From Laburnicola sp. R22_1 (lineage: Eukaryota > Ascomycota > Dothideomycetes > Pleosporales > Didymosphaeriaceae), in the NCBI GenBank assembly GCA_014281115.1, contig JACONQ010000016.1:1178001-1242000 (forward strand): DNA of 64,000 nt, written 5' to 3'. The notes under the pieces were generated by a model. It was not told the DNA's origin and did not search any database. It worked only from the letters and a program-made list of their open reading frames with translations. Each line of letters opens with the position of its first letter. The first letter of the stretch is position 1. A program made the position numbers and the translations under genes. Shown piece by piece: positions 24,701 through 36,732 of the stretch.

Positions 24701-26700
24701 ACGTAACTAGGTATTAGAATAATAATAATCTAGTTAAAGTTCTTCTAATAAAGCAAGACCTATAGTTAACACTAGAAGAGCTCTCTACTACCCAAATTCC
24801 TAGCTATATATCTAATCGCTATAACAATAATGCGCTAAGGCGTAGAAACCTCGAAATTAATAAGTTAAATATACTTACAAGTTTACGCTAATAGTGGCAG
24901 CGCGCTAAAGACCTTATAGATATAACTAGATACTAGACGCACGCGATTTTCTATAGAATACGCATTAATGACTACCTACACGCCTTTTTAATAGCGCTAA
25001 AACCGCAGCCTATTATTAAGATTTATTAGTCATAGGTTCCGCCTCTACTAAGGACCTAGAAAGACCTAGAGACTTATCTGTATAGAGCTAAGTTTTAATA
25101 AGCTAGTTAAGAAGAATACTATAGTATATAGAGTAAAGAATGCTTTATAAGAACTATAAAAATAGTAAAAAGTGCTAACACTAAAGTGTTACTACTAATG
25201 TGGGTTATCACATATAAATTTAATAAAGATAGCTTTCTTTTATAGTTTAAGGCACGTCTAGTGCTTTAAGGTAACCTTAAGCAGCTATATAAAGATACCT
25301 ACGCTGCCATACTAGTAGCACGCACATTTAGAGTAATTACTACTATTGCTAATTATTTTAGACTAGCGCTAGTTTAGTATGATATACTAACAGCTTTTCT
25401 TAATGCTAGACTTAATTGTCTACTCTACACGCAAATGCCAGACAGATTTTAAGCAGATAGAGAACTACTCTAAATACTCCACGCTCTCTATAGGTTAAAA
25501 GAGTCACCACTACTATAGTATAAGGAGCTCCGTAGAACGCTATAGTCATTAGGAATAAAGCCTGTGCTAGGCTTCCTATATATATATACTAATAAATGGC
25601 TTATTCTATTTATCTACGTTAATAATATTATTATGGCTTATTACCCTCGCAACGCTAAGCTGCACTAGTAGTTTGAGTAGAAGCTTAGCGAGTACTATTA
25701 ACTAAAGTAACTTAGTCTACTTAAGTAGTTCTTAGGTATACGCATTAAACGAGACATTGCTGTCTATAAACTTTGGCTGCTCTAGGATGCCTACATTAAT
25801 AAGGTAACTACAAACTATGGCATAATAACCGCTAGCTGCCGCGCTAAGGTACTAATAACAGTTAACTATCTTAAGCTATCTATGGAGAAACCCAACGCAG
25901 CCCAGACAAAGCATTACTAGGAGCTTATTGGTTATCTTATATTTCTTACGTAGTTTACTCGCCCAGATCTAGCACGCGCTTATGTAATACACGCTTCACA
26001 TCTTACTAACTCTAAATAAGCTTATATAAAGTCTATTCGCAAAGTGTGGCGATATATTCTAGAGACTTACTACTATGCACTAGAAGCTTATATAGCCAAA
26101 GAAGGGATTTAGGAGTTTGTGACTATAGAAGAGGACTATTACGACCCTATCTTCTTTAGAGCATCTAATGCAGCTTTCGCTAATAATATAGAGACTCGCC
26201 GCAGCTCCTAAGGCTATGTTTTCTAACTGTTTAGGATAACTATTAACTGGAAGTCTACCCTATAGCGTACAGTCACCAAATCTACTACTAAGGCAGAGCT
26301 ACTTGCGCTCTCTCTCACAGGCTTAGAGATAGAGGAATGGCTTCGCTTATACCGCAGCCTATCCTTAACGCTAAATATAACTCTAACTATTTAGTGTAAT
26401 AACTAGTAGACTATTAGAATTATTATAAAGGAGTAAGATAAGCTGGCAGTAAAGCTTAAGCACGTTAATATACACTAGAGTTAGATTTGCTAGAAAGTAG
26501 AGTAAGGATAACTTAACATCTAATGGCAACCTACTAATAGAATGCCTGCTAATAGGATGACTAAGATACTATTTCGCTAGAAGCATGCCGAGTTTGTAAG
26601 CCAGCTACATCTTATAAATCTACGCTCTTAACTTTAATATATAGCAAATATATAGGAAAAGTCATCCTTATATACTAGATAACTATAGGATAAGGGGGTG
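21748..26700 (+). pseudogene. B2 Gag-Pol relic
   Basis: Uninterrupted internal region of family B on the plus strand, parallel to B1. Gag lies at ~21850-22790 with a damaged zinc knuckle (LYGNKHSQSKC-like, ~22680). Integrase lies at ~23540-24480, including an EYADKQNGLAKR-like block near 24010. RT carries YVNN in place of YVDD at 25615-25626, and RNase H ends near 26640. It has many TAG/TAA codons. The purine tract ATAAGGGGGTG precedes the 3' LTR at 26701. Confidence 0.86.
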
Positions 26701-26884
26701 TGTAATAGTAGTGGGTAAGTTTAGAGTTACTGCCTACAGATCTACTATTGCCTGTACTAGTTTATTACTATCTACACTTATTTACTACTATCTAGATTGC
26801 CTATTAGTATATATTCTAGGTACTACTCATATTTAATATAATAAGTGTTGCCTCGACTTTTGCCTTTTAGCTACAACCGCTATA
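26701..26884 (+). repeat. B2 3' LTR
   Basis: 184 bp, TGTAATAGTAGTGGG to ACAACCGCTATA. It is followed by GTAAT (TSD) and A1 integrase sequence. Confidence 0.92.
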
Positions 26885-28620
26885 GTAATTAAGAAGAAGG
26901 GTCGTGTAATGCAACTTAACGCCAATCTCCCTTTTAACCTATGGCTAGAAATTATATAAGCGGCCGTATACCTATATAATCAAACTCCGAACTATACTAA
27001 CTAATAGCGATTACTACACAAAGTATTCTTTATAATAGTTGCTTTCTAAAATAGCATTGTTACTTAACTAAAGAAACTAAACTAGACTTACCTTAGGACC
27101 TATGGCTGTAAAGCCTTCGCCTTAACTAATAATACTAAACGCGGCAAGAGCAAGCTCTAAAGATTAGACCTAAAGACATGGGTTAGATACCTGGTAGATT
27201 ACTAATTATTAAATATCTAAAGAATGTAGATTCTACCACTTAATAAAGTTATTAGTACACGCGACGTTATCTTTAATAAAGATAAGGTGTTATTAGGTAA
27301 AATAGAGGACCTGTTAGACAACCTTATGCACAGTACTACTAAAGAGATTGCTACATGGACCTAATTAGTAGAGTTGCCACCTTTACCACCTAAGTAAGAA
27401 AACACTAAATTCTTCTATAAGAATAAGTTAATTACTAATATCCGCAATCGCAAGAATAAAGAAGAAGACCTGCTAGAGTATTACTAAGGGAGAAAGATTA
27501 ATTATACCTACCTAATATCACTAGTAATACCTCCGCCTATTGTATTGCTTGTCTAATTAATAGCAAGCTTTAAATATAATTAACACAACTAGTTACCTAT
27601 TAGATTACTATAGCCAAATTAACACGCTATACTATAGGCAGCCGCTTTTTTAGTAGGTATATAAGTAGGAAGCAGAGGCAAGTATAAAGAAAAGCTACTT
27701 AATAAAGCTTAATTTAATTGCATGCTTATAATAGCATAGAAACCCTACTAAAGTTAATTACTAGAACCTCTATCTAGCGGAACACAGATAGATAATTACC
27801 CGCTATTTAATATATAGAAGAAGACTAAGTAGGTACACCTACAAAGCTATAAGTAAATAAAGTCTTAGAGTGAGGTGTCTATTACCCTAGTGTGATTACG
27901 CGGCTACTAAATCCTTAATTGCATGTGGGTGTATACTTACAAACTTAACAAATATTATTAATTTTAGAAGTGTAAGACTAGATTAGTAGTACACAGAAAT
28001 TAATAACGCTACCTTACTACTTAAGATACCTATGCTGCAACCCTCGTAGGACAATTATTTTGCCTGCTTATATCTATGGTAGTTTAATATAACCTAGAGC
28101 TTAGCTAGTATAACATTACTAATGCTTTTATCTATGCGAATCTAGATAGAGAACTCTACATAAGGATACCGCGAGATTATACACAACTTGGCACTATTCT
28201 ATAGTTGTATAAGGTACTATATAGTCTTCGAATCTTACTACTACTGTGGTAGAGAGAATTTACTAGCGCTCTTAGGGATCTTGGTTTTACTATAGTCCCT
28301 TATAAGTCTTGCTATATAATTAAAGATGGTATTATTATCTTCTTCTATGTAGACAACCTTATCGTCGCCTACTCTAAAGATTAGAAACACGCTACTAACG
28401 TAGTGATGGAAAAGATAAGTATATAGTTTATCCTCACTAGTAGTAATAATCTTTAGTAGTTTCTAGAGATTAAAATTATTAGAGACTATATAAATAGGCA
28501 ACTCTAGCTGTCCCAGGCATCCTATATAGACAAGATTAGTCGCCTAATTAACTAACGCGACCTTAAACACAATACCCTAATATTCGCAGTTAAACTGCTA
28601 CTCTAAGAAGGACTTGCTAT

Positions 28621-28804
28621 TATAACGGTAGTGGGTAAGTTTGGAGTTGCTGCCTACAGATCTACTATTGCCTATACTAGTTTATTACTGCCTACACTTA
28701 TTTACTACTGCCTAGATTGCCTATTAGTATATATCCTAGGTACTACTCATATTTAATACAACAAGTGTTGCCTCGACTTTCGCCTTTTAGCTATAACCGC
28801 TACA
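28621..28804 (+). repeat. Solo LTR of family B in A1 pol
   Basis: 184 bp, TATAACGGTAGTGGG to AACCGCTACA, flanked by perfect GCTAT duplications (28616-28620 and 28805-28809). A2 reads straight through at the corresponding place (~56668). It keeps more CpA than the LTRs of B1 and B2, so it may be younger or have met less RIP. A solo LTR is left when the two LTRs of an element recombine. Confidence 0.93.
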
Positions 28805-29623
28805 GCTATAAAGGCTAAGATTAATTAATACTAGTGAAAGATTAGATTAATCCTTTATGCCGCAGTAACTACACGCCCTAATATTGCATTTGCAAGCTCT
28901 TAATTATCGCGATTTCTATTAAATCCTAGCGAGGAGCATTACAACGCCGCCGACCGCGTACTGCTTTACCTATCCTCTACCCGATTATTAGGGCTACGCT
29001 TTAGAGGAGTAGACACTAATAAGGTTGCTAGTGATGTCTTGTTTGCCAACAACACCCTTAAGAAAAAGAGCTTATAAGGATATATTATTAAGCTGTTTAG
29101 TAGTCTTGTTACCTAGAAGGCGAGTAAGTAAGACATAGTCATCACCTTAACAACTAAAGCTAAGTTGCTAGCCCTTTTATAAGTTATAAAAGAGGCACTC
29201 CTTACCTCTTAGTTAATTACTAAACTTAAGATTAAACTCTCCCTATTAATAATCACTATTAACTGCGATAATTAACAAACTATTCGACTTGTTACTAAAG
29301 AAATTGCCAAGTTATAGACTAAGCTTAGGCACATTAATATACACAATTGTTAGCTTTAATAAGAAGTAGCTTATGGAGCTATTAAAATCTAATACTAATA
29401 ATTAGAAGAAATAGCAGTAGATGGCCTTACAAAGGCTCTACTAGCTAGAAAATAGGCTAAGTTCGTAAATTAACTTGGACTTAAAGACGTTAAGGATAGG
29501 ATTACTAACCACGAGGTCGACCTAGACGAATTAGAACAAAGGATGGAAGCTTTTAGACTATGAGCAGTAGTATAGCTGCGAAGAATTGGGTCTAGCTTAG
29601 AATGGCTCCAAGCTAAGGGAGTG

Positions 29624-29861
29624 TGTTAGATAGACGGTCACTATGCATTCCAGTGATAATCTCTCTGTGAAATACACTAAGGAGGCTAGGGCACAACTAT
29701 TTTATATTGCCCCTATACTATCCTAGATAGTATAAGGGCCTTAGCATATATAGAAACTTTTTATAATAGTCAGGCTTCTCTATTTTTACAATTAATTATT
29801 ATAGTTATTAATTTTTATTAATATATTATCTTAAAGTAACAGAATACTATTAAATCTAACA
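29624..29861 (+). repeat. A1 3' LTR
   Basis: 238 bp, TGTTAGATAGACGG to AAATCTAACA, preceded by a purine-rich AGCTAAGGGAGTG. The TSD ATATA follows. Confidence 0.92.
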
Positions 29862-30295
29862 ATATACTAGAAGCGTAATCCATACGCAATTGCCATTCTA
29901 GAGCAATCCCCTAACCTCCTTTTTCTCCTATATTCGTCTGCTAAATATCCGTTTTAATCTACTCACAATACTAATCAAAAAGCCTTTTTCGTCTATATTG
30001 TAGATATAACAAGAATCTATCTAATACTAATTAATCTTACTATATAGGAGGTTAAAGTAGAGGTAATATTTATCCTCTAAATTAGCTTTATGGCAATTAC
30101 TATCCATACTAACTATTTATTATAAAATAAGCTAAATGCTGTGTTAGTTAATAAAGCGGGTAATCTAGCTCTCGCTAACTAGCTCCTTTACTATAGTAGA
30201 GGCAAAGTTCTATATTATCTCTCTAGTGGGAGGTATATATCTCTCTATAAGTCCTTTAATATATTATATAAGCTCCTACTCTTGCTATAGGTTAA
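29862..30295 (-). pseudogene. P1 transposase relic, middle part
   Basis: The minus-strand translation gives the first catalytic block of a pogo/Fot1-type transposase, IDSCYIYNIDEKGFLISIV, with the Asp intact, followed by SRLKRIFSRR and a CVWITLL motif that joins onto CICAN of the C-terminal part at 1721. On its other side lie the DNA-binding region residues ELIxYIKGLIER (RIP stops at Gln), which join the N-terminal piece beyond A3. The last five bases GTTAA (30291-30295) are the left TSD of A3. Confidence 0.85.
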
Positions 30296-30613
30296 TATTA
30301 GATATTAGATCACTGGAAATTACTGTGATTTTACTGTGAAATCTAGTAGTTACGTGCGTCCGATTATATGGTCTTCTTATTATAATAGTTAGTGTAACTT
30401 ATAGTGATTTCACTATAAGATTACTCTGAAATATACAAAGGAGACGAGCGTACTACTATTACACTACTCCGCACTATTACTAGTGCGTCTTAGCGCTAGA
30501 TAGATATTGCGTACGATAGCTAAGCTTCTCTAATAGAGATTACTTAATAATTAATTTATTATTAAATCCATTACTTTTATCTCATCTTATTAAAGATACT
30601 TACGTATCTGATA
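30296..30613 (+). repeat. A3 5' LTR
   Basis: 318 bp, TATTAGATATTAGATCACTG to CTTACGTATCTGATA. It differs from the 3' LTR by a 12-bp length change near 30560-30580 and scattered transitions. The word ATGAAGAGTCT directly after it is the probable primer site, one base different from A1's. Confidence 0.9.
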
Positions 30614-31088
30614 ATGAAGAGTCTTACTACCTTAATTAAACTAAAAATTATGTCTCTATTAATACTTAGGGATCTCATAGTGATTCTGACCAATTACTTA
30701 AACTACACACTATGGCTAAGGCAAATTAATACCCAAGCCTAGTTATTAAAAGCATGGGATCTTATTAACCCATCCCTTAATAATGAACCGATGGTAGAAC
30801 TAGTCATGCCAGTCGCACCGAATATTGGTGCCTATTAACCAGCTCCCGCTTTCATTAACGGAAACACTAATAATGCCCGTCTATCGCTACTATCGCACCT
30901 ATCGCCGGCTGGCGAAAATGCATACAAAATCGATACTAATTTCTATCGAAAGTACGAATAGGAGAAGGAGAACCTAGATAAGCTGGTTATTCTTATTTAA
31001 ACTACCACCTTGGCATATTTATAGTCTAATTGCTATACTCTAGGTAAATTAATTAGATAATAGATTAAGAATCTTACAAAAATAGTTA

Positions 31089-31150
31089 ACATGGATGGCA
31101 AGCGAGCGGCGCAGGCAAGCGAGCGGCGCACCCCATCAACTTTTCGCACC
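31089..31150 (+). repeat. P4 left terminal inverted repeat with duplicated 17-mer
   Basis: It starts ACATGGAT, then GGCAAGCGAGCGGCGCA occurs twice in tandem (31097-31113 and 31114-31130). The same pair occurs in inverted form at the right end. Duplicated words in terminal repeats are often transposase-binding sites; that role is inferred here. Confidence 0.93.
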
Positions 31151-31209
31151 TTTGAAGTCGCGCAGCTCAACCACAATATAATATACTATATAGATTTTGA
31201 TACAATAGA

Positions 31210-32832
31210 TTAAGCAGTATTTAAAGTATCTTTTTTGCACGTACGTGAGTTATGCCCAAGCTCTCTGCACCTTGTGCAGCGCGCCAGAGCCTGGCGGCTT
31301 AGGCCTGATCGCTCTCCACTTTGACGCTGTTCATGCTCTATCTGCTGGTTAGCCGCCTTTTAAGCAAGTATATTCTCTCCCTCTCTCTTTGTTAAGGTCC
31401 CCTACTTTTGTATCCGCTTCTTTTTGCGCTGTCTACGCTTAGTTGCTGCCTTATTAGCTCTCTTAAGGCTAGTAATCTGATCGCGCATAAGCTTAGCTAA
31501 GAGTATTATTACTTTAGCACCCTTCTTAAGTTGATTAATTGCCTAAATAATAGAGGCAGGCGAGGAGCTCTTGTGCTGTTAAACGCGCTTACAGATTAGA
31601 GTTGATTGAGCCTTAAGCTCACGTATGTTGCTTGGCGTTTTGGCTTCCTAGAGAGCCTCTAGCAGAGTAGCTGGTGAAGGCGTACGAAGCTGCACATCTA
31701 GCTTTGACAGAACAGCTTTAGGCTGGAGAGGAACAAGGCCTGCGCCTTAAAAGGCTAAACAGATATTGGCTAATGTAAATAATTGCTTAAAGGCTGTTTT
31801 AAAGGCTGGTAGGAATTTAAGCTTTGTGATGTGGTTAATGTAGTTACAGATTAGAGCCTTAACCTCTTGGCTGTACGCGCGCTTTAACGGCGAGAAGCAG
31901 CCCACATTAAGTGGCTGTAGTAGATGCGAGGAGTGAGGCGGCATGCAGAGCGTGTAGATGTTGTTCTCCTTGCAGAGCTGTTAAAATTTAAGAGAGTAGT
32001 GGCTTGTATGGCTATTAAGGATAAGCAGCCTACGCGTGCTAACAATCTAGGTCTCTGTATGCTTAATAAAGTGCTTTAGCCACTTAACTCTAAGCTTGTT
32101 TGTCGTCCAGCCGTTGTCGCTAAGAGATATAGCCTAATTGCGCGGGATATCCTCCTTGTACTAAGCAGATAGGTGGTGCTGGCCAGCAAAGATAATAAAC
32201 GGTGGGATAGCCCAGCCAGTAGCGTTGATTGCTTGGACAAGTGTCACCCACTCGCGGTTCCTAGGCTGGACAGCCTTTGGCTAGCCTCTCCTCTCTAACC
32301 CTGTAACAACGAGCTAAGTCGTAATCTTGCCTATTATAAAGCCAGCCTTATTAAAATTGTAGACGTCCTTATCGCAGATGCTATACCTGGCCTTAGTCTG
32401 CTCTACAAGCTTAAACTAGGCGCTAATTAGGATAGGATCCTTACAGAGAGCTCTCTGTCTATTGTAGGCTCGGTTAAAACACGTCTTAAGAGAGTCTGTA
32501 CGCCTAACAAAGTTGGCTGGCCACTTCTGTCCAACCTGGCCTGCGCCGCGCGCAGCTAGCAGCTTATCTGCTATATCGCGAATTGCTAAGTAGGTAGGCG
32601 AAAATCTACGTAGGTCTAGATTAAGTATATGACGAATTATCACCTCCTCTTCTAGCTAGGTGAGCTTCTTCGAGTTGGGCTGGCAATCGCGTCGCGTAGG
32701 TCTCCTAGCGCGTTGGTAGTGGAGTGTTGTTTCGGGTACATTGTAGACTGCTGCAGCAGCTTAGTTACTTTAGATCTAGCTAGTATTAATTAAAAAGATG
32801 GCAAGCCGAACATCTGCTTCCTTTGAAGCCAT
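31210..32832 (-). pseudogene. P4 transposase relic (pogo/Fot1 family, 541 codons)
   Basis: ATG at 32832 (MASKEADVRLAIFLI) to TAA at 31210-31212, 541 codons, close to the length of Fot1 transposase. An N-terminal helix-turn-helix region (AAAAVYNVPETTL) is followed by the CENP-B-type DNA-binding part (RRFSPTYLAIRDIADKLL). Catalytic blocks are VYNFNKAGF (first Asp now Asn, Glu now Lys), ISLSDNGWTTNKL (Asp kept) and [10 protein letters not shown] (Asp now Asn), then [20 protein letters not shown]. The C-terminus has a zinc knuckle, CTRCRELGHNSRTC, intact. More than ten in-frame stops remove Gln and Trp codons, so it is inactive, but the frame itself is unshifted. Longest open pieces are 32416-32643 and 31747-31944. 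Confidence 0.93.
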
Positions 32833-32876
32833 TTGAGTGTTGTGGCGTGGAGTTGTTGTAGGACGCGTTTAGAGCG

Positions 32877-32937
32877 GGTGCGAAAGTTGATGGGGTGCGC
32901 CGCTCGCTTGCCTGCGCCGCTCGCTTGCCATCCATGT
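32877..32937 (-). repeat. P4 right terminal inverted repeat
   Basis: 61 bp, the inverted match of 31089-31150, ending CCATCCATGT before the TA target site. Confidence 0.93.
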
Positions 32938-35900
32938 TAGGGTTAACTAACATAATGAATAAAGAAGAGTAAGGATTAGGTACTAAGACACTCTTAAACT
33001 AATAAGATTAGTTAGTTTATAGTATACCTGGCTCGCTAAGTATAATTATGCGGCTATAGAAGCTAAGTATAATTGTGTGTTAGAGCTTTAGGAGCTAGAC
33101 TTAGTTAAATAAGATTTTATAAAAGCGGTTACTAATATCGTATCCTAATAAGTTACGACCTTTCTATAACACGGAAGTAAGGACAAGACTGTTAATAGAA
33201 AAGAGATGGTAAAACTCTTCTAAGAATAAATAGTAATATAGCATCTAATTAAGGATAAACAAAGGGGCGCCTTTGCTATTACAGAACTATCTCTCACTAA
33301 TAGTAGTGTAACCACCTAGGCCACAGCTAGAGACACCCAACCTGTGGATAAAGCAGCATTACCCAAGCAAGACAGATTACGCGCTAATAAAGCTGGCCCT
33401 AAAGCCAAATCTAAGCAGTCCGTACGAGTTACCGACAATGAGCCAATAGCAGTTAGAGGCCAAGAGGGATTAAACCCCAAGTGCCCTGCTTATGAACAAC
33501 GCCATAGTCTAAAAGATTACTTTTACGCATTTTCTAACAAACAACCTAAATAGTTTAAACTAAAGCCTGCTATAGAGGCGGTTATAATATATAGGTTAGA
33601 GAATAACTCTGTGTTTATAGAGCATATAAAATCTATAAAGCGTTAAAAGTTACAGACACTAAAGATTAAACAATTAAAGACTTCTACTCTAACATAAATT
33701 ACTAAGATTACTAATAATAAATAACTAGATAGTAGACAGATTACTATCTTCTTAGCGAGCTATAATACTATTACAGCCTCCTACTACTTAGATCTAAATA
33801 CATATCCACTACGTAACTTCGCAATTCTTAATTCTGGCACAACCTACCATATCTTTAATAATATTAATTGCTTTGTCTTATAGTAACCACTATTGCCAGA
33901 AGACTTTATATGGGCGGGATTATTATAAGTATAGATAAGGAGATATAGAAGTGTTTATCTTTACATTAAGAGTAAGAAGGGAAATTACTTAGTAAGGTTA
34001 GATAATATTGCCTACTATTCTAGTCTACTTTACAACCTAGTGTCCTTTTAATTACTCTAAAGGCAAGGCCTCTAGTGGGATACTAAGTTAGATCCAACAA
34101 TAATTAGAAGACAAGACAATACAATCCTAGCCGAACTCTAAGAAATCTACAATTAATGGGTACTAGAGTTTATACTAATATTAAAATTAACTTGTATCAC
34201 GATTAATAGTACGTACGCTATACACAAATTTACCTCGCGCACCGCACGATAAGTGCAGAAGGTAAACGCCATTATATAGTACAAACAACTAGGCCACCCA
34301 GACCCTTAGGCACTAGAGCACACAGTAAATTACAGTAAAGGGGTACGTATTAAAGAGTTAACCATAGTCTAATATGACGCTTGTGGCAGATTAAAGCTTA
34401 GGCAATAAATTAGACGTTAGGCTAGACAAATTAACAATGGCCCAGGAGAGAGAGTCGCTATAGACTTTTACAACTTTAAAGATAAGAGCTTAACTAGCGA
34501 AAAGAGTATAATGCTTATCTTTAATTATTTCTTAGGCATAGCTTAGGACTTCTACTTTAAAGATAATTAACTAGCACGAACAATTATTAAGCTGCTAAAG
34601 GAATTTATACTATTTATAAAAGTATAGTTTAAGGTAACTATAAAAGTTAATAAATCTAATAATGAGATTTTCTTAGTTAAATAAGACGTTTATAGATGGT
34701 GTGTTAATAAAGGAGTTGTTATTAAGCTTTTAGCGCCTAATATCTAAGCTTAAAATGGAGGAGCTAAACGCTTAGGGAGTGTAATTAAGGAAAAGAGCCG
34801 TGTAATGCGACTTAACGCTAACCTCCCCTAGACACTATGGCTAGAGATTATATAAGCGGCTGTATACCTATATAATCGAATGCTAAACTACGCTAATTAA
34901 TAGTAATCACTATACAAAGTATTTTTTATAATAGTTGCCTACTAAAACAGTATTGTTACCTAACTAAAGAAACTAAACTAGGCTTACCTTAGAGCCTATA
35001 GCTATAAAGCTTTTACCTTAACTAATAATACAAAATGTGGCAAGAGTAAGCTCTAAAGGCTCGACCTAAAGGCATGGGTTAGTTACCTAGTAGGCTATTA
35101 ATTAACAAACATCTAGAGAGTATAAATACCTCTACTTAACAAAGTTATTAGCATACGCGATATTATCTTTAATAAAAATTAAGTGTTCTTAGGTAAATAA
35201 GAAGACCTATTAGACAACCTTATGCATAGCACTACTAAAGAGATTGCTGTATGGACCCAAATAGTAGAGCTATTGCTCTTACTACTAGAACATAAAAATA
35301 TAGAGTCTTTCTATAAGAATAAGTCGATTATTAACTTTTATAAGGAGGACGAGAGTGCTCTAGGGTACTATTAAGAGAGGAAGATTAATTACACCTATCT
35401 AACACTACTAGAGACACCTCCACCTATCGCACTGCTTGTCTAATTAATAGTGAGTTTTAAATAGGACTAAATTAAAAAATTACTTATAGTAACACCACAG
35501 CCAGATTAACGCGCTGTGCTATAGGCAGCCGCCTTCCTTATAGGTATACTTGCAGGAAGTAGAGGCAAATATAAGAGGAAGTTACTTAACAAAGCTTAAT
35601 TTAATTGCATGCTTGTAGTAGGCAAGAAACTCTATTAAAGTTAACTGCTAGAACCTCTATTATGCAGAACCTTAATAGATAATTATCTGTTATTTAAAAT
35701 GTAGAACGATGCTAAGCGATCCCATCTACAAAGTTACAAAGAAATAAGGTCTTAAAGCGAGGTGCCCATAGCCTTAGTGCGATCGCGCGGTTACTAAATT
35801 CTTAACTATATATGAGTATATTCCTACAAACTTAATAAACATTACAAATTATAAAAGTGCAAGGCAAGACTAGTAGTGCGTAGAGATTAACAATGCTATT

Positions 35901-36673
35901 TTACTATATAGAATACCTATGCCGCAACACTTATAGGTAGATTATTTCGCCTGCTTATATTAATAGCGGCTTAGTTTAACCTAGAGCTAAGCTAGTACGA
36001 CGTTACTAATGCCTTTGTCCACGCGAACCTGGATAGAGAAATCTACATGCGGATGCCCTAAGGTTATACTTAAAGAGACACCATTCTATAGTTGCACAAG
36101 ATACTATATGGCTTACGCATCTCACTACTACTATAGTAGAGAGAATTCACTAGTGCGCTTAAGGATCTTGGTTTTACTACAGTCCCGCACGAACCTTACT
36201 ATATAATTAAAGATAGTATTATTATCTTCTTCTATATAGACGACCTTATTATCGCATACTCGAAAGATTAAAAGCGCGCTACTAATATAGTAATGAAAAA
36301 GATAGGTACAAAGTTTACCCTAACTAGTAGTAACAATCTATAGTGGTTTCTAGATATTAAAGTTATTAGAGACTATGCTAATAGACAACTCTGGTTATTA
36401 TAGAGGTCCTACATAGATAAGATTAGTTGTCTAATTAACTAATGCGACCTTAAACATAATACCCTAATATTAGTAGTCGAACTATTACCTTAAGAAGGAC
36501 TTGCCATAATAGTAGAGATTAATTAGTACTAGCGGAAGATGGGATTAATTCTCTACGCTATAGTAACTACGCGCCTGGATATAGCTTTTGTAAGCTCCTA
36601 ATTATCGCGCTTTCTTTTAAACCCTAGCGATAACTATTATAACGCCGCTAACCACGTACTGCTATACCTATTA

Positions 36674-36732
36674 TGTGACGGTTTATTATTCTTCTATTCT
36701 TAGGAGTGGAAGGTTAGCCTTTTGCTCCGACA
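36674..36732. mobile_element. 59-bp TG..CA insertion in A3 with a 5-bp TSD
   Basis: TGTGACGG at the left and CTCCGACA at the right, flanked by perfect TATTA duplications (36669-36673 and 36733-36737). A1 and A2 lack it and align without gap across the site (CTATACTTATCC.. in A2, ~56825). The ends and TSD look like a very short solo LTR, but 59 bp is far below usual LTR lengths, so its identity is open. It shows little RIP. Confidence 0.8.

Larger units (their letters stand above)
14961..26884 (+). mobile_element. B2: copia-family LTR retrotransposon inside A1, carrying D in its left LTR
   Basis: The TSD GTAAT is at 14956-14960 and 26885-26889, inside the A1 word GTGTAATTAAG. The left LTR is split by D into 14961-14972 and 21576-21747 (12 + 172 = 184 bp), the same length as the right LTR (26701-26884). 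Removing D and its TSD leaves 5321 bp, against 5322 bp for B1. Confidence 0.93.
2001..29563 (+). pseudogene. A1 Gag-Pol polyprotein relic in five pieces
   Basis: The start is ATG at 2001 (MSLLTLRDLTI-like, matching the A2 start) and the final TGA is at 29561-29563, where the C-terminal (M)EAF(R/G)L is shared with A2. Pieces are 2001-2724, 13202-14762, 14927-14960, 26885-28620 and 28805-29563. Recognisable parts are a Gag zinc knuckle with Cys lost (~13500-13535), a protease block ILDSS (DSG with Gly changed to Ser, ~13850), integrase, RT with YVDN instead of YVDD at 28346-28357, and RNase H. Dozens of TAG/TAA codons sit where A2 has CAG, CAA or TGG. Dead element. Confidence 0.9.
1722..29861 (+). 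mobile_element. A1: copia-family LTR retrotransposon carrying four nested insertions
   Basis: The ends are TGTTAGA..TCTAACA LTRs of 238 bp at each side. The flanks are ACATA (1717-1721) and ATATA (29862-29866), a 5-bp TSD in which one CpA has become TpA. The host is the P1 transposase, whose frame is continuous once A1 is removed. The interior is broken by B1 (2725-13201), solo LTR E (14763-14926), B2 (14961-26884) and a solo B LTR (28621-28804), each with its own TSD. Subtracting these and the duplicated target sites leaves 5371 bp, close to A2 (5310 bp with a shortened 5' LTR). Gene order read across the pieces is Gag, protease, integrase, reverse transcriptase, RNase H, as in Ty1/copia elements. 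Confidence 0.93.
31089..32937 (-). mobile_element. P4: pogo/Fot1-type DNA transposon in A3 gag
   Basis: 1849 bp, flanked by TA on both sides (31087-31088 and 32938-32939), the target duplication of Tc1/mariner-pogo elements. Terminal inverted repeats are 62 bp (31089-31150) and 61 bp (32877-32937), differing by one T in a T-run. One transposase frame fills the element on the minus strand. Length and layout agree with Fot1-type elements (about 1.9 kb). RIP damage is milder than in the surrounding A3, consistent with later arrival. Confidence 0.95.
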
